64,000 bases of DNA from Paenilisteria portnoyi (lineage in GTDB: Bacteria > Bacillota > Bacilli > Lactobacillales > Listeriaceae), in assembly GCF_014322795.1 (NCBI RefSeq), contig NZ_JAASTT010000022.1, forward strand, positions 1-64,000, in the 5' to 3' direction. Made by a program: the position numbers and the translations under genes. The notes beneath the pieces were generated by a model. That model saw nothing but the letters and a program-made list of their open reading frames with translations. It did not search any database and was not told the origin of the DNA. Positions 13,740-27,450 of the stretch are shown in pieces (within the stretch, counting starts at the first letter, position 1; each line of letters begins with the position of its first letter).

Positions 13740-15587
13740 TTAGAAAGCGCCGCCGCCTGAACCGCCACCGCCACCACCACTGGAGCCTCCGCTGAATCCA
13801 CCGCCGCTACCGCTGCTAGACGATGCGCTACTTGCCAATGCGCCGCTAAAGGAGCTTTCGAAAGAGTTTTGGAAGCTTTCTGCAAACGCTGTGTCCATAT
13901 TGGCGTGATTTACACTGCCCAGCATTGCGCCACCATAGTAATAGTAAAGTAGTCCAGAATGCTGTTGTACTTGCTCCGATGTGAAGTGAATCGATGCTGC
14001 TTTTAGGACTTCTTTTGTTAGCCCTAGTGAAATGGAGTAGGAAAGGTAATGATCCCAAATTGCGATGGAACCAACGTCTGCGATATCCATATTCGCAACA
14101 TCTTTCATGTAGTGTCTAAATGCGTGCCATTTCGCAAACTCCTCTGTCCCTTCTTGGTTTTTAATAGGAAACTGAGTAACCCAAAAAATAATCAGAATAA
14201 CGAAAGCGACAATGCTAACAATACAAGCAAATAGGGAGAAAATACTCGCAAAAATGCTGAAAATAATGATAGCGATGCCAATCAAAATACTAGCTGTCAA
14301 AGCACCAATTAGTAGTTTCGTTGCTTTGGAACTTGCTTCCTTATCGAAGTAGTCATATTTATTTGCTTCGTTACTTACACTGTTTTTCCAGCTGGTAAAA
14401 GTGCTTCGGAAAGTAGTCGTATTTTTTTTTGCGTAGGCGTTTATTTCTTTTAGCGTGACTTTTTCGCCGTCCCCAATTTTATCTATGAGCCATGTAATGA
14501 GTCTGGTTTCGTGTGATAAAAGCTCTATTGGAGCGGGAACTGGTAATTTTGTGATGGTGTATGTTGCTTTTTTCTTGTTGCCAGAAGGGTGTGGAAGTTC
14601 TTCGATGGTGAGCTGTCTTTTGCGAACTAAATCCATGATGGTCGCCACGAGATCGTTAGCTCCTGTCTGCATGAAAATGAGCTTATTCATAACAGCAGGC
14701 GACATGTCAAGCGGAATATCATGGAAATACTTATCCTTGAAAACAGCTGTTTTTGATTTCGTGTACTTCACATACGTCACAATAACGGTGGTGAGAATAA
14801 TTAATAAAATAAGCAAACTGCCACCATAAAAAACGGTTTTTGCGACTGTTCGTTTAAAATTAGCTTGATCCGCCAACTTGGCTTCTTGCGCTTGAATGGC
14901 GGCCTTTTTATCGACTGCTTGGATATTTTGATTGAAAGGTACAATATTATTTGGAAAAATAACGTGAGCTTCAACAAATTGTCCAGCTTTGACATTATCG
15001 GCGGTTAGCTTCACGGTTTTATTATCTTGTAGTGAAACCTCTCCGTCTAGCGGTCCATGCGCCCATGCTTGAAGTTCTCCATTTTGTGTTGCTTTAGGAA
15101 GCATAATGGTGATCGCGACATGATCTAGCGACTCTTGCCAATTACTTCCGACTAGTTTACGATTGAATTCTGCGGTATCATTATAATTGGTAATCGCATT
15201 TTTTAGCGTATACGTATAGGTAAAATCTTTTTTTGCTGTATCTGTTGGGGAGTAAACGCGAATTTTCAATGTATCGCCAACATAATTTGCGTTAAAAGTG
15301 CCAGTTTGTTCGGAGTTACTGCTAACAAAGGCTTGACCATCTACTGCTACTTGCAGGTCTGTAATCTGTGGCAACCCTGACGTATCAATGTCCATCGTGG
15401 CGCCATTAAATGCACCATCGAAATCATAGCGGACATTTTCAGTGATTCTTGCTGTTCCGTTTTGCTGAATCTGGACATAGTTTTCATATTTTGGTATTGT
15501 AAAAGAACGATCCGCCGATACTGGCAGATGGAATGTTATGAGAATGATGAATAAGAGTGAGAAAAATAAGATAATTTTTGCTTTCAT
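13740..15587 (-). CDS. DUF2207 membrane protein with Gly/Ser-rich tail
   Basis: 615 residues. Signal peptide or N-terminal anchor (residues 1-25, ending in PVSA), then an extracellular beta-rich DUF2207 domain (to about 240), a membrane segment (about 250-272), a cytoplasmic part, two adjacent membrane segments (about 425-475), and a C-terminal tail ending in long Gly/Ser runs. Such glycine tails are common in DUF2207 proteins, whose function is unknown; an envelope role is inferred. GGGAGG lies 10 bases before the ATG. Transcribed alone, convergent with purD. Confidence 0.82.
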   Translation of the reverse strand: MKAKIILFFSLLFIILITFHLPVSADRSFTIPKYENYVQIQQNGTARITENVRYDFDGAFNGATMDIDTSGLPQITDLQVAVDGQAFVSSNSEQTGTFNANYVGDTLKIRVYSPTDTAKKDFTYTYTLKNAITNYNDTAEFNRKLVGSNWQESLDHVAITIMLPKATQNGELQAWAHGPLDGEVSLQDNKTVKLTADNVKAGQFVEAHVIFPNNIVPFNQNIQAVDKKAAIQAQEAKLADQANFKRTVAKTVFYGGSLLILLIILTTVIVTYVKYTKSKTAVFKDKYFHDIPLDMSPAVMNKLIFMQTGANDLVATIMDLVRKRQLTIEELPHPSGNKKKATYTITKLPVPAPIELLSHETRLITWLIDKIGDGEKVTLKEINAYAKKNTTTFRSTFTSWKNSVSNEANKYDYFDKEASSKATKLLIGALTASILIGIAIIIFSIFASIFSLFACIVSIVAFVILIIFWVTQFPIKNQEGTEEFAKWHAFRHYMKDVANMDIADVGSIAIWDHYLSYSISLGLTKEVLKAASIHFTSEQVQQHSGLLYYYYGGAMLGSVNHANMDTAFAESFQNSFESSFSGALASSASSSSGSGGGFSGGSSGGGGGGSGGGAF

Positions 15588-15612
15588 GCTGGACCTCCCT
15601 TTTTATAGAATT

Positions 15613-15641
15613 AGTATAGCATGTTCGCGTTCCTTTTTGAA
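15613..15641 (-). promoter_or_regulatory. promoter of the DUF2207 gene
   Basis: Read on the minus strand: TTCAAA, a 17-base spacer and TATACT preceded by TGC, an extended -10. The start site would lie about 20 bases before the ATG. Confidence 0.55.
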
Positions 15642-15649
15642 CCTTCTTG

Positions 15650-15678
15650 TTGTGTTATTCACACTAGTACGTTAAAAT
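15650..15678 (+). promoter_or_regulatory. possible promoter of yerC
   Basis: TTGTGT (15650-15655), a 17-base spacer and TAAAAT (15673-15678), 36 bases before the yerC ATG. Confidence 0.45.
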
Positions 15679-15714
15679 GGTAAAGAAGAGTCTGAGTAAA
15701 ATGGAGGTATACGC

Positions 15715-16008
15715 ATGCAAATAGAAAAACTGCGTGGTGAAGGTCTAGACACGTTTTTTAAAGGGATCTTGGCACTGGAGAATTTAGAAGAATGTTATGC
15801 TTTCTTTGATGATGTATGCACAGTAAATGAAATTCAATCAATGTCGCAACGCTTTCAAGTGGCTAGAATGCTACACGACGGCAAGACATATAATGTTATT
15901 GAAGCAGAAACCGGTGCCAGCACGGCAACGATTTCTCGCGTAAAACGTTCTTTAAATTATGGAAACGATATGTATGAAGTAGTTTTTGATCGGATGAAGG
16001 ATAACTAA
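15715..16008 (+). CDS. yerC: YerC/TrpR-like DNA-binding protein
   Basis: 97 residues, matching the YerC/YecD family related to the tryptophan repressor. A helix-turn-helix is visible at about residues 55-80 (KTYNVIEAETGASTATISRV). Members are small all-helical DNA-binding proteins whose regulated genes are poorly known, and no amino-acid ligand should be assumed. GGAGG precedes the ATG. It is a single-gene unit ending at a two-way terminator. Confidence 0.85.
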   Translation: MQIEKLRGEGLDTFFKGILALENLEECYAFFDDVCTVNEIQSMSQRFQVARMLHDGKTYNVIEAETGASTATISRVKRSLNYGNDMYEVVFDRMKDN

Positions 16009-16048
16009 GATAAATTGGTATCGAAAATTATGTTTTTAGGTGAAATCA

Positions 16049-16076
16049 AAAGCGTCCCGAAATGGAACGCTTTTTG
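16049..16076. terminator. two-way terminator
   Basis: AAAGCGT and ACGCTTT arms with inner CC/GG pairing and T-runs on both strands. It sits between convergent yerC and the symporter gene and should stop both. Confidence 0.8.
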
Positions 16077-16084
16077 TTATTAAA

Positions 16085-17434
16085 TTAAAAAGGTAAGATG
16101 CCAATCGCATACAGGAAAACGAGTATAATCGCGAGTGGCGCTACGTATTTTAGGAGTAATAGCCAGATGAAGAAAAACTTCTTACCAAATCGGCTGTTTG
16201 CTGTAAATTCGTCCCATAGTAGTTGGCGAGGTAAGCGGAATCCGACGAAAATGGCTGTGAACAGGGCCCCTAATGGTAGAATGATGTTGGATGCTAAATA
16301 ATCTGAGGCTCCGAATATTGTCATGCCGAAAATGGTGATATGACTCCAAATTCCAAAGCTTAGCGCTGCTGGAATAGTAAGCAAGAAGATGATTCCGCCC
16401 ATCACCCAAGTCGCTATTTTTCTTCCCCCGAGTCGCTTCATAAATGGCGCCGTTGCTGTTTCGAGTAAGGAAAAGCTAGATGACAGAGCCGCGAAAAAGA
16501 ATAGAATCAGGAAGACGATAAAAAAGAATGTCCCGAATGGTAGTTGGTTGAAAATAGAAGGCAATATCACGAACAGGATACCTGGCCCCATATTTGGGAC
16601 AATGCCAAATGAAAATACGGCTGGAAAGATGGCTAACCCGACGAAAAGAGATATAATGAGACTTAAAATGGCAACAACAGCCGAAGAACCAGGAATACTT
16701 GTTTTGCGATTCAGGTAAGAGCCGTAAGTAACCATGAGAGAAATTCCTACACTTAACGAGAAGAAAGCCTGGCCTAGAATAATAATGATGGTCTTGCTAT
16801 CGATTTTTGAGAAGTCGGGACTTAGGAAATAGTGAAGACCATCCAATGCGTTAGGTAGCGTTAAGGACCGAATAATTAGAATAATAAAAAGAATGAATAG
16901 CGCTGGAAGAATAAATTTACTTATGCGCTCAATTCCAGCCTGAATGCCTTGTGTTACAACGAGTACAACTAATAGAAGAAAGATACCAGTTCCTGCGATG
17001 GCGATGGCCGTATTGGCTGTTACTAAATCAAATTGAAGGGCTAGTTGTGCTTGATTGCCGTGACTGACGGAGCCACTAATTGCTTTTACAATGTAACCCA
17101 GAATCCAACCGCCTACGACACCGTAAAAAGCAAGAACTAGAATAGAGCCAAAAACGCCCATTTTTCCAAGTAAATTCCAATGCGTATTAGGTGCAAGGAC
17201 TTTGTAAGCATTGATAGCATCGCTTTGTGAGCTGCGTCCAATAATAAATTCACCGATCAAGATTGGCAGAACGACTAAAAAAGTAAGTGCTGTAAATAAA
17301 AGAAAGAATGCGCCGCCGCCAGCAGTAGAAGCGATGTACGGCAACTTCCAAATAGCACCGATTCCGATGGCGGAACCAGCAGAAGCTAAAACGAATCCCC
17401 ATTTCGAACTCCATTGTTCTCTATTTCTATTCAT
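16085..17434 (-). CDS. sodium-dependent symporter, NSS family
   Basis: 449 residues with about 11-12 membrane segments. The first carries the unwound sodium/substrate-site motif of the neurotransmitter:sodium symporter family (SAGSAIGIGAIWKLPY, residues about 15-30; the family usually has GNVWRFPY here). Likely imports an amino acid with Na+; the substrate cannot be told from sequence. AAAGGAAG precedes the ATG. A leader of about 200 bases lies upstream. Confidence 0.88.
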   Translation of the reverse strand: MNRNREQWSSKWGFVLASAGSAIGIGAIWKLPYIASTAGGGAFFLLFTALTFLVVLPILIGEFIIGRSSQSDAINAYKVLAPNTHWNLLGKMGVFGSILVLAFYGVVGGWILGYIVKAISGSVSHGNQAQLALQFDLVTANTAIAIAGTGIFLLLVVLVVTQGIQAGIERISKFILPALFILFIILIIRSLTLPNALDGLHYFLSPDFSKIDSKTIIIILGQAFFSLSVGISLMVTYGSYLNRKTSIPGSSAVVAILSLIISLFVGLAIFPAVFSFGIVPNMGPGILFVILPSIFNQLPFGTFFFIVFLILFFFAALSSSFSLLETATAPFMKRLGGRKIATWVMGGIIFLLTIPAALSFGIWSHITIFGMTIFGASDYLASNIILPLGALFTAIFVGFRLPRQLLWDEFTANSRFGKKFFFIWLLLLKYVAPLAIILVFLYAIGILPF

Positions 17435-17713
17435 CGCCGACTTCCTTTCATATCAAAAAAGACTGGGACACAACTCTAACTAAGGAGAAAACGCCTACCT
17501 CTTTGCTGAGGGAAGGGATGAAAACGTCACTTGATACAAATCGAACACGTATTGTCGATTTATCTGAGCTATGCGCCAGACTCCTATCGCTATAGAATCT
17601 GATTTTATAGGTTTATCATAGCACAGAATTTTTCTGATTGCATCCCTCTTTTTGGGAAAAGTTAAAGATTTTCATAAAAGCGTCTAGGAAGTGGTGCGGG
17701 AACAACTCAAAAA
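17435..17713. other. divergent intergenic region
   Basis: No credible coding frame. On the minus strand it forms the symporter leader. It contains a small inverted repeat AAATCGA/TCGATTT (about 17547-17570) and a TATGAT-like -10 on the minus strand near 17618. I checked it by eye for lysine, glycine and T-box signatures and saw none. Confidence 0.4.
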
Positions 17714-17722
17714 TGGTATACT
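17714..17722 (+). promoter_or_regulatory. extended -10 promoter of the pcrB operon
   Basis: TGGTATACT (extended -10) with no clear -35. A start near 17729 would place the whole long inverted repeat at 17733-17853 in the 5' leader of pcrB. Confidence 0.55.
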
Positions 17723-17732
17723 TATAGGTGGT

Positions 17733-17853
17733 GCGTGACGCGACAAACGCTCATCTTCGTCGTTAAAACCTGTGCTCCGATACTCTTGTACAGTCGTACG
17801 CTCCGTTTCGGTGCTCGGCTTTGCCTAGAATCTGAGCATTTGTCGCGTCACGC
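17733..17853 (+). repeat. long inverted repeat in the pcrB leader
   Basis: 21-base arms (17733-17753 and 17833-17853) beginning GCGTGACGCGACAAA and ending TTTGTCGCGTCACGC, complementary except for one C/A position. The internal segment of about 79 bases has its own short pairings (GTAC-N4-GTAC, CCGA/TCGG, GGC/GCC). It may be a structured RNA leader or a small mobile repeat (MITE-like). No known riboswitch is recognised. Confidence 0.75.
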
Positions 17854-17888
17854 TAGTTCGTAGGGAGTTCATGGTGGAGGGGCTATTA

Positions 17889-18554
17889 GTGAGACATTTA
17901 TTTAAGTTGGATCCTGCGAAGGTTTTGCCGGAGGGGGCTGTGGATCGGTTGGTTCGGTCTGGTACGGATGGTTTTATTATCGGGGGATCGGATGGTTTGC
18001 AGATGGATGCGGTGCAGGACTTGTTTCGGGATTTTGCGAGTCGGGGGTTGCCGGTTTTTATGGAGGTTAGCGATGAGGCGATGATTGTGCCTGGTGCGAG
18101 TCAATATTTGATTCCGGTGGTGCTGAATACGACGGATGTGAAGTGGTTACTTGGCGCGCATCATGGGATTGTCAAGCGGTATGGTGACTTTATTCCGTGG
18201 CCGCATGTTTTGGTGGAAGGGTATTGTATTTTAAATCCGGATGCAAAGGCGGCGCAACTGGCGAAGGCGAATACGGATTTGACGGAAAGTGATGTTGCGG
18301 CTTATGCGAGTATTGCGGAAAATATGCTGCGATTGCCGATTTTTTATATCGAATATAGTGGTGTTTTTGGTGATAGTCGAATGGTTCAAGCCGCGCGGGA
18401 TGAGCTTGTGAACACGAAGCTTTGGTACGGTGGTGGCATCAGGACGATTGACGAGGCGCGTGAAATGAGTGAAATCGCGGATGTGATTATCGTCGGTAAT
18501 ATTTTGTATGAAGATTTTGAGCAGGCGTTGGAAACGGTGAGTGCGGTTTTATAA
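17889..18554 (+). CDS. pcrB: heptaprenylglyceryl phosphate synthase
   Basis: 221 residues from GTG 17889. It transfers a long prenyl chain to glycerol-1-phosphate, an archaeal-type ether-lipid step found in Bacillales. TIM-barrel motifs are visible: GTDGFIIGGSDG (N-terminal substrate site), YIEYSGVFGD, and the phosphate-binding YGGGIRT and IIVGN loops at the end. The ATG at 17871 would add six residues that overlap the TGGAGGGG ribosome site, so the GTG is preferred. Same strand as pcrA, 71 bases apart. Confidence 0.92.
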   Translation: MRHLFKLDPAKVLPEGAVDRLVRSGTDGFIIGGSDGLQMDAVQDLFRDFASRGLPVFMEVSDEAMIVPGASQYLIPVVLNTTDVKWLLGAHHGIVKRYGDFIPWPHVLVEGYCILNPDAKAAQLAKANTDLTESDVAAYASIAENMLRLPIFYIEYSGVFGDSRMVQAARDELVNTKLWYGGGIRTIDEAREMSEIADVIIVGNILYEDFEQALETVSAVL

Positions 18555-18625
18555 TATCACTTGCTTTCGGTTGTTTAAAAAGTTAAAATAAGAACAAATG
18601 TTTGTATTGGCGGTGTGAGGATAAA

Positions 18626-20821
18626 ATGCAATTAAATGCGGAAGATTTAGTAAAAGGTTTGAATCCACAACAGAAGAAGGCGGTTGAAGCGACGGAAGGA
18701 CCTCTTTTGATTATGGCTGGGGCAGGAAGCGGGAAGACGCGTGTTTTGACGCACCGTATCGCGTATATGATGAAAGAGCGTGGCGTGAATCCTTATAATA
18801 TTTTGGCGATTACGTTTACGAATAAGGCGGCGCGTGAGATGAAAGAGCGTGTTGGTAATTTGCTTGGTCCAGAAGCGGAATCGATTTGGATTTCGACGTT
18901 TCACTCGATGTGTGTGCGAATTTTGCGTCGCGATATTGAACGGATTGGATTTAACCGTAATTTTACGATTTTGGATGGCGGGGACCAGATTTCAGTTATT
19001 AAGGGCATTTTGAAAGATAAGAATGTCGATACGAAGAAGTTCGAGCCGCGCGGGATTTTGGCAGCGATTAGCAATGCGAAGAACGAGCTGATGAACGCCG
19101 AGGAGTACAAGAAGGAAGCGTTTGGCTTTTTTGATCAGATGGTTGCGGATGTGTACGTGGAATATGAGAAGAAGCTGAAAAAGAATCAGTCGCTTGATTT
19201 CGATGATTTGATTATGGTCACGATTCAGTTGTTTGAGCGCGTGCCGGACGTGTTGGAGTTTTATCAGCGGAAGTTTCAGTATATTCACGTGGATGAGTAT
19301 CAAGATACGAACCATTCGCAATATATTTTAGTGAAGTTGCTGGCGGCACGATTCCGTAATTTGTGTGTTGTTGGGGATTCGGATCAGTCGATTTATGGTT
19401 GGCGTGGTGCGGATATCACGAACATTATGACGTTTGAGAAGGATTATCCGAATGCGCAGACGATTTTGTTGGAGGAGAATTATCGGTCAACGAAGCGGAT
19501 TTTGGCAGCAGCGAACCGTGTGATTGAGAACAATAGTAATCGGAAACCGAAAAATCTCTGGACGAATAATGATGAAGGTAAGAAAATTTTCTACCACAAG
19601 GCGTTGACGGAGAAGGAAGAAGCTTCGTACGTTGTTGGTAAAATTCAAGAGATCGTGAAGGAGACGAGTCGTCCGCTTTCGGATTTTGCGATTTTGTACC
19701 GGACGAATGCGCAGTCGCGTGTCATGGAGGAATTTTTCATGAAGTCGAATATGGCGTACCAAATGGTTGGCGGCACGAAGTTCTATGATCGTAAGGAGAT
19801 CAAGGATGTGCTGGCTTACTTGCGTCTGATTTCGAACAACGATGATGATATTAGTTTATCGCGGATTATTAATGTGCCAAAACGTGGTGTCGGTGCGGGT
19901 TCGATGGACAAGGTGGCGAACATGGCGGCGGCTTATGATTTGACGGTTTTTGAAGTGTTAGACAGGATTGAAATGGTCGGGTTATCGGCGAAGATTTCGA
20001 AACAATTGGTGGAATTCCACGACTTGATTAGAGGCTTTACGCAGATGCAAGATTATTTGTCGGTGACGGAGATTGTGGAGCAAGTGCTTGAGAAAACTGG
20101 GTACCGAGCAATGTTAGAAAATGAGCGGACGATTGAGGCGCAGACGCGCTTGGAGAATATTGATGAGTTCTTATCTGTCACGCAAAATTTTGAAAAGGAA
20201 AACGAGGACAAATCTTTGGTTACCTTTTTACAAGATTTAGCGCTTGTGTCTGATATTGATAAACTGGATGAAGAGGACAGATCTCGTGGTGCGGTGACGC
20301 TTATGACGCTACACTCGGCGAAAGGTTTGGAGTTTCCGGTTGTCTTTTTAGTGGGGCTTGAGGAAGGGATTTTCCCGCATAGTCGAGCGCTTATGGAAGA
20401 AGATGAGATGGAAGAGGAACGTCGATTGGCGTATGTTGGTATTACGCGTGCTGAACAGGAGTTGTATATTACGAGTGCGTATTCGCGGATGTTATATGGT
20501 CGTTCAACGGCGAATAAGGAATCGCGTTTTATCGATGAGATTCCAGATGATTTGATTGAAATGGCGCATGAAAATAGTTTGACAGAAGTGCCATTTGCTA
20601 AGTCATCGATGCATAGTAAATCGGTGGTTGGTTATAGTGCGTCTGGTGCGGAGAAAGAGGCGTGGACGGTTGGCGACAAGGCGAGTCATAAGAAATGGGG
20701 CGTCGGAACGGTTGTCAGTGTGAAAGGAACTGGAAGCAACATGGAACTTGATATTGCCTTCCCGAGTCCAACTGGGGTAAAACGATTGCTGGCGGAATTT
20801 GCGCCTGTTGAAAAAGTATAA
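18626..20821 (+). CDS. pcrA: ATP-dependent DNA helicase PcrA
   Basis: 731-residue SF1A UvrD/PcrA helicase, essential in Bacillus for repair and for removing RecA and transcription blocks. Walker [10 protein letters not shown] (residues 31-39), motif Ia [12 protein letters not shown], Walker B DEYQDTN, motif [17 protein letters not shown], and the C-terminal [10 protein letters not shown] and [10 protein letters not shown] motifs are intact. A C-terminal Tudor-like RNA polymerase-binding segment ends the protein. ATG 18626 follows GTGAGGAT. ligA begins 14 bases after the stop. Confidence 0.97.
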   Translation: MQLNAEDLVKGLNPQQKKAVEATEGPLLIMAGAGSGKTRVLTHRIAYMMKERGVNPYNILAITFTNKAAREMKERVGNLLGPEAESIWISTFHSMCVRILRRDIERIGFNRNFTILDGGDQISVIKGILKDKNVDTKKFEPRGILAAISNAKNELMNAEEYKKEAFGFFDQMVADVYVEYEKKLKKNQSLDFDDLIMVTIQLFERVPDVLEFYQRKFQYIHVDEYQDTNHSQYILVKLLAARFRNLCVVGDSDQSIYGWRGADITNIMTFEKDYPNAQTILLEENYRSTKRILAAANRVIENNSNRKPKNLWTNNDEGKKIFYHKALTEKEEASYVVGKIQEIVKETSRPLSDFAILYRTNAQSRVMEEFFMKSNMAYQMVGGTKFYDRKEIKDVLAYLRLISNNDDDISLSRIINVPKRGVGAGSMDKVANMAAAYDLTVFEVLDRIEMVGLSAKISKQLVEFHDLIRGFTQMQDYLSVTEIVEQVLEKTGYRAMLENERTIEAQTRLENIDEFLSVTQNFEKENEDKSLVTFLQDLALVSDIDKLDEEDRSRGAVTLMTLHSAKGLEFPVVFLVGLEEGIFPHSRALMEEDEMEEERRLAYVGITRAEQELYITSAYSRMLYGRSTANKESRFIDEIPDDLIEMAHENSLTEVPFAKSSMHSKSVVGYSASGAEKEAWTVGDKASHKKWGVGTVVSVKGTGSNMELDIAFPSPTGVKRLLAEFAPVEKV

Positions 20822-20829
20822 GTAGGTGA

Positions 20830-23969
<3,140 letters not shown>

Positions 23970-23978
23970 ATATTTTTA

Positions 23979-24013
23979 GAAGGTGAGCACTGAGTAATTC
24001 GGTGCTTCCTTCC
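23979..24013 (+). other. stem-loop between camS and gatC
   Basis: GAAGG/CCTTC and AGCAC/GTGCT pairings with a short bulge. No T-run follows, so termination is doubtful; it may stabilise or process the mRNA, with gatC starting 24 bases later. Confidence 0.45.
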
Positions 24014-24036
24014 GATTTATTAAAGGAGGAAAAATT

Positions 24037-24330
24037 TTGACAACTATTTCAAAAGAGACAGTAGAGCGAGTGGCGAACTTGGCGCGTTTAGAAGTGAGTG
24101 ACCAAGAGGCTGAAAACTTTGCAAAACAATTAGGGAACATTATTCATATGGTGGAGAAATTAGATGAGCTAGATACGGCAAATGTTGAGCCAACGTCGCA
24201 CGCGATTGACGTATCAAACGTGTTACGTGAAGATACATCGATTGCAGGCTTACCGCGTGAAGAAGTACTGAAGAATGCGCCAGATAAACAAGATGGCATG
24301 TTTAAAGTACCGACAATTATGGAAGACTAA
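24037..24330 (+). CDS. gatC: Asp/Glu-tRNA amidotransferase subunit C
   Basis: 97 residues, the wrap-around subunit that stabilises GatA-GatB. The [11 protein letters not shown] start and the VLREDTS...[20 protein letters not shown] end are classic GatC. TTG start preceded by AAAGGAGGA at correct spacing. First gene of gatCAB. Confidence 0.95.
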   Translation: MTTISKETVERVANLARLEVSDQEAENFAKQLGNIIHMVEKLDELDTANVEPTSHAIDVSNVLREDTSIAGLPREEVLKNAPDKQDGMFKVPTIMED

Positions 24331-24357
24331 TTTTAGACAAATCAGGAGGGAATTAAT

Positions 24358-25809
24358 TTGGGATTATTTGAGCATTCGGTAAAAGACTTACATGAAAAGC
24401 TTGTGAAAAAAGAAATCGCGCCATACGATCTTGTGAAGGAATCGTTTGACCGTATTGATGCTGTTGAAGATAAAGTCAAATCGTTCATTACATTAAATCG
24501 CGAGAAAGCGCTAGATGTTGCGGAAGAACTTGGGGATGCTGGAATCGATCCCAAGAATATGTTAGCTGGACTTCCAATCGGGATTAAAGATAATATCGTG
24601 ACGAAAAATCTGCGTACAACTGCTGCAAGTAAAATTTTGGAGAACTTTGATCCAATTTATGATGCAACGGTTATGCAAAAATTGAAAGCGGCACAAACAA
24701 TCAATATCGGAAAAGTGAACTTGGATGAGTTTGCAATGGGTTCATCAACGGAGAACTCTTATTTCCACACAACAACGAATCCGTGGAATTTAAATAAAGT
24801 ACCTGGTGGCTCTTCGGGTGGTAGTGCTGCAAGTGTTGCCGCTGGTGAAGTATTATTTTCATTGGGATCAGATACAGGTGGTTCGATTCGTCAACCTGCC
24901 GCATTCTGTGGTGTTGTTGGGATGAAACCTACATATGGCCGCGTTTCCCGTTACGGTTTAATCGCCTTTGCTTCGTCGCTTGATCAAATTGGACCAATTA
25001 CGCGTACGGTGGAAGATAATGCGTATTTGTTAGAAGCTATTTCTGGTGTGGATCCTTATGACTCAACGTCTATCGATCAACCAGTCGAGAATTTCGCTGC
25101 CCATTTGACAGGGGACATTAAAGGTCTGCGAATTGGCGTGCCGAAAGAATATATTGGTGAAGGCGTGGAACCTGGCGTGAAAGAAGCGGTTCTAAAAGCA
25201 TTGAAAACATTAGAAGACTTAGGCGCGACTTGGGATGAAGTGTCATTACCTCACTCCGAATATGGCGTTGCGAGTTATTATATTTTAGCATCGAGTGAAG
25301 CATCTTCGAATTTGGCACGCTTTGACGGCGTACGTTACGGCTATCGTTCACCAAACGCGCACACATTAGAAGAACTTTACAAAAAATCACGTGCAGAAGG
25401 TTTTGGCGATGAGGTAAAACGCCGTATTATGCTTGGAACTTTTGCGCTTAGCTCGGGTTATTACGATGCTTACTACAAAAAAGGGCAACAAGCACGTACG
25501 CTGATTAAGCAAGATTTTGCGAATGTGTTTAAAGATTATGATGTTATTATCGGTCCAAGTGCGCCAACTGTCGCGTTTGATATCGGTGGATTGATTCACG
25601 ACCCAATCACGATGTATCTGAACGATTTGTTGACGATTCCGATTAACTTGGCTGGACTTCCAGCGATTTCGGTTCCTTGTGGGCTTTCAGAAGGTATGCC
25701 AGTTGGTTTGCAAGTGATTGGTAACTACTTTGATGAAAAAACAATTTACCGTGTCGCACATGCGTTTGAACAAGCTACAGAATTCCATAAAGAAAAACCA
25801 AGTTTATAA
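24358..25809 (+). CDS. gatA: Asp/Glu-tRNA amidotransferase subunit A
   Basis: 483-residue amidase-signature enzyme that hydrolyses glutamine and channels ammonia to GatB for Gln-tRNA(Gln) and Asn-tRNA(Asn) formation. The catalytic Lys is in GIKDNI, the cis-Ser in [10 protein letters not shown] and the nucleophile Ser in [14 protein letters not shown] start with AGGAGGGA upstream. Confidence 0.97.
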   Translation: MGLFEHSVKDLHEKLVKKEIAPYDLVKESFDRIDAVEDKVKSFITLNREKALDVAEELGDAGIDPKNMLAGLPIGIKDNIVTKNLRTTAASKILENFDPIYDATVMQKLKAAQTINIGKVNLDEFAMGSSTENSYFHTTTNPWNLNKVPGGSSGGSAASVAAGEVLFSLGSDTGGSIRQPAAFCGVVGMKPTYGRVSRYGLIAFASSLDQIGPITRTVEDNAYLLEAISGVDPYDSTSIDQPVENFAAHLTGDIKGLRIGVPKEYIGEGVEPGVKEAVLKALKTLEDLGATWDEVSLPHSEYGVASYYILASSEASSNLARFDGVRYGYRSPNAHTLEELYKKSRAEGFGDEVKRRIMLGTFALSSGYYDAYYKKGQQARTLIKQDFANVFKDYDVIIGPSAPTVAFDIGGLIHDPITMYLNDLLTIPINLAGLPAISVPCGLSEGMPVGLQVIGNYFDEKTIYRVAHAFEQATEFHKEKPSL

Positions 25810-25824
25810 GGGAGGGCGAGACAT

Positions 25825-27255
25825 ATGAATTTTGAAACAGTAATCGGACTTGAGGTCCATGTAGAATTGAAAACAGAATCCAAAATCTTTTCGCCGGCAC
25901 CTGCTCATTTTGGCGCTGAACCGAATACAAACACACATGTGGTCGACCTTGGAATGCCAGGCGTCTTACCAGTTTTGAATAAAAAAGCAGTGGAATACGG
26001 TATGAAAGCAGCGATGGCAATCAACTGTGAAATCGCAGAACATACGAAATTCGACCGTAAAAACTATTTCTATCCAGATAATCCGAAAGCGTACCAAATC
26101 TCTCAATTCGATAAACCAATCGGCGAGCATGGCTGGATTGACGTGGAAGTAAATGGCGAGAAGAAACGTATCGGTGTCACACGCCTTCATTTAGAAGAAG
26201 ATGCTGGTAAAAACACGCATACATCGCATGGTTACTCACTTGTTGACCTTAATCGTCAAGGTACACCGCTTGTTGAAATCGTTTCTGAACCAGATATGCG
26301 TACAGCTGACGAGGCATATGCTTACCTTGAAAAAATCAAATCGATCATCCAATACACAGGCGTTTCTGACGTAAAAATGGAAGAGGGTTCGATGCGTTGC
26401 GATGCGAATATCTCGATTCGTCCAGTTGGACAAGAAGAATTTGGCGTGAAGACCGAGCTTAAAAACTTGAATTCATTCACCAATGTACGTAAAGGTATCG
26501 AATATGAAATCAAGCGTCAAGCAGAGGTTCTGATGGCGGGTGGCATTATTGAACAAGAAACACGCCGCTTTGAAGAAGCAACTGGGAAAACGACGTTGAT
26601 GCGCATTAAAGAAGGTTCGGATGATTATCGCTATTTCCCAGAACCGGATTTGGTAGATTTATATATTGATGACGCTTGGAAAGAACGCATTCGTGCTGAA
26701 ATTCCAGAGCTTCCAGATAAACGCCAAGCACGCTACGTTGCTGATTTGGGACTTCCAGCATATGACGCAATGGTACTTACGCTTACAAAAGAGATGTCCG
26801 ATTTCTTTGAAGCAACGATCGCAAAAGGTGCCGATGCCAAACAAGTTTCTAACTGGTTAATGGGTGAAGTTTCGGCGTATCTAAACGCAGAGCAACAAGA
26901 GCTTGAAGATACGAAATTAACACCTGACAATCTAGCGGGCATGATTGGGCTGATTGAAAAAGGTACCATTTCATCTAAAATCGCGAAGAAAGTTTTCCGT
27001 GAGTTGATTATGAACGGTGGCGACGCGGAAGAAGTTGTAAAAGCGAAAGGTCTCATTCAAATTTCCGACGCTGGCGAACTAAGAGGTATCATTTCTGGTA
27101 TCCTTGACCAAAACGAGCAATCCGTGACTGATTTCAAAAACGGAAAAGATCGCGCGGTTGGTTTCCTAGTTGGACAAGTTATGAAAGCCACAAAAGGCCA
27201 AGCAAATCCAACGATGGTAAACGAGATTTTAGTGGATGAAATGAACAAACGTTAA
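25825..27255 (+). CDS. gatB: Asp/Glu-tRNA amidotransferase subunit B
   Basis: 476 residues. Kinase-like subunit that activates the misacylated tRNA and completes transamidation. The [12 protein letters not shown] start, the [17 protein letters not shown] segment and the C-terminal YqeY/tail domain (about 325-476) are present. GGGAGG precedes the ATG. It ends the pcrB-gatB group before a strong terminator. Confidence 0.97.
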   Translation: MNFETVIGLEVHVELKTESKIFSPAPAHFGAEPNTNTHVVDLGMPGVLPVLNKKAVEYGMKAAMAINCEIAEHTKFDRKNYFYPDNPKAYQISQFDKPIGEHGWIDVEVNGEKKRIGVTRLHLEEDAGKNTHTSHGYSLVDLNRQGTPLVEIVSEPDMRTADEAYAYLEKIKSIIQYTGVSDVKMEEGSMRCDANISIRPVGQEEFGVKTELKNLNSFTNVRKGIEYEIKRQAEVLMAGGIIEQETRRFEEATGKTTLMRIKEGSDDYRYFPEPDLVDLYIDDAWKERIRAEIPELPDKRQARYVADLGLPAYDAMVLTLTKEMSDFFEATIAKGADAKQVSNWLMGEVSAYLNAEQQELEDTKLTPDNLAGMIGLIEKGTISSKIAKKVFRELIMNGGDAEEVVKAKGLIQISDAGELRGIISGILDQNEQSVTDFKNGKDRAVGFLVGQVMKATKGQANPTMVNEILVDEMNKR

Positions 27256-27266
27256 ATAATATACAG

Positions 27267-27307
27267 AGTTACTGGGGGTATCGATGCAGCTCCTAGTAAC
27301 TTTTTTT
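27267..27307 (+). terminator. terminator after gatB
   Basis: AGTTACT/AGTAACT stem with inner GGGG/CTCC pairing and seven T. Confidence 0.85.
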
Positions 27308-27348
27308 GCATGTTGCTTATCTTCAAAATGGGTTTTTGAGTAGTAATT

Positions 27349-27357
27349 TGGTATAAT
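27349..27357 (+). promoter_or_regulatory. extended -10 promoter of dgkB
   Basis: TGGTATAAT, a consensus extended -10 without a clear -35. The following leader of about 85 bases contains a 7-bp ACAAACG/CGTTTGT inverted repeat (about 27379-27419). Confidence 0.6.
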
Positions 27358-27450
27358 GGTAAGTATTCGGGGCTGTGACAAACGTAAAAAATAGTCTGAA
27401 GATATGGATTAGGCGTTTGTATTCAGATTTGAGAGGACGGAGAATATACT

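Noticed and set aside
13700-13885. Minus-strand Ala/Val-rich 61-codon frame
   Set aside because: It is an out-of-frame reading of the Gly/Ser tail of the DUF2207 gene and runs over the purD terminator.
17435-17713. Riboswitch or T-box leader for the sodium symporter
   Set aside because: By eye I could not find the conserved core of lysine, glycine or T-box leaders, nor a terminator/antiterminator pair. Left as a plain leader.
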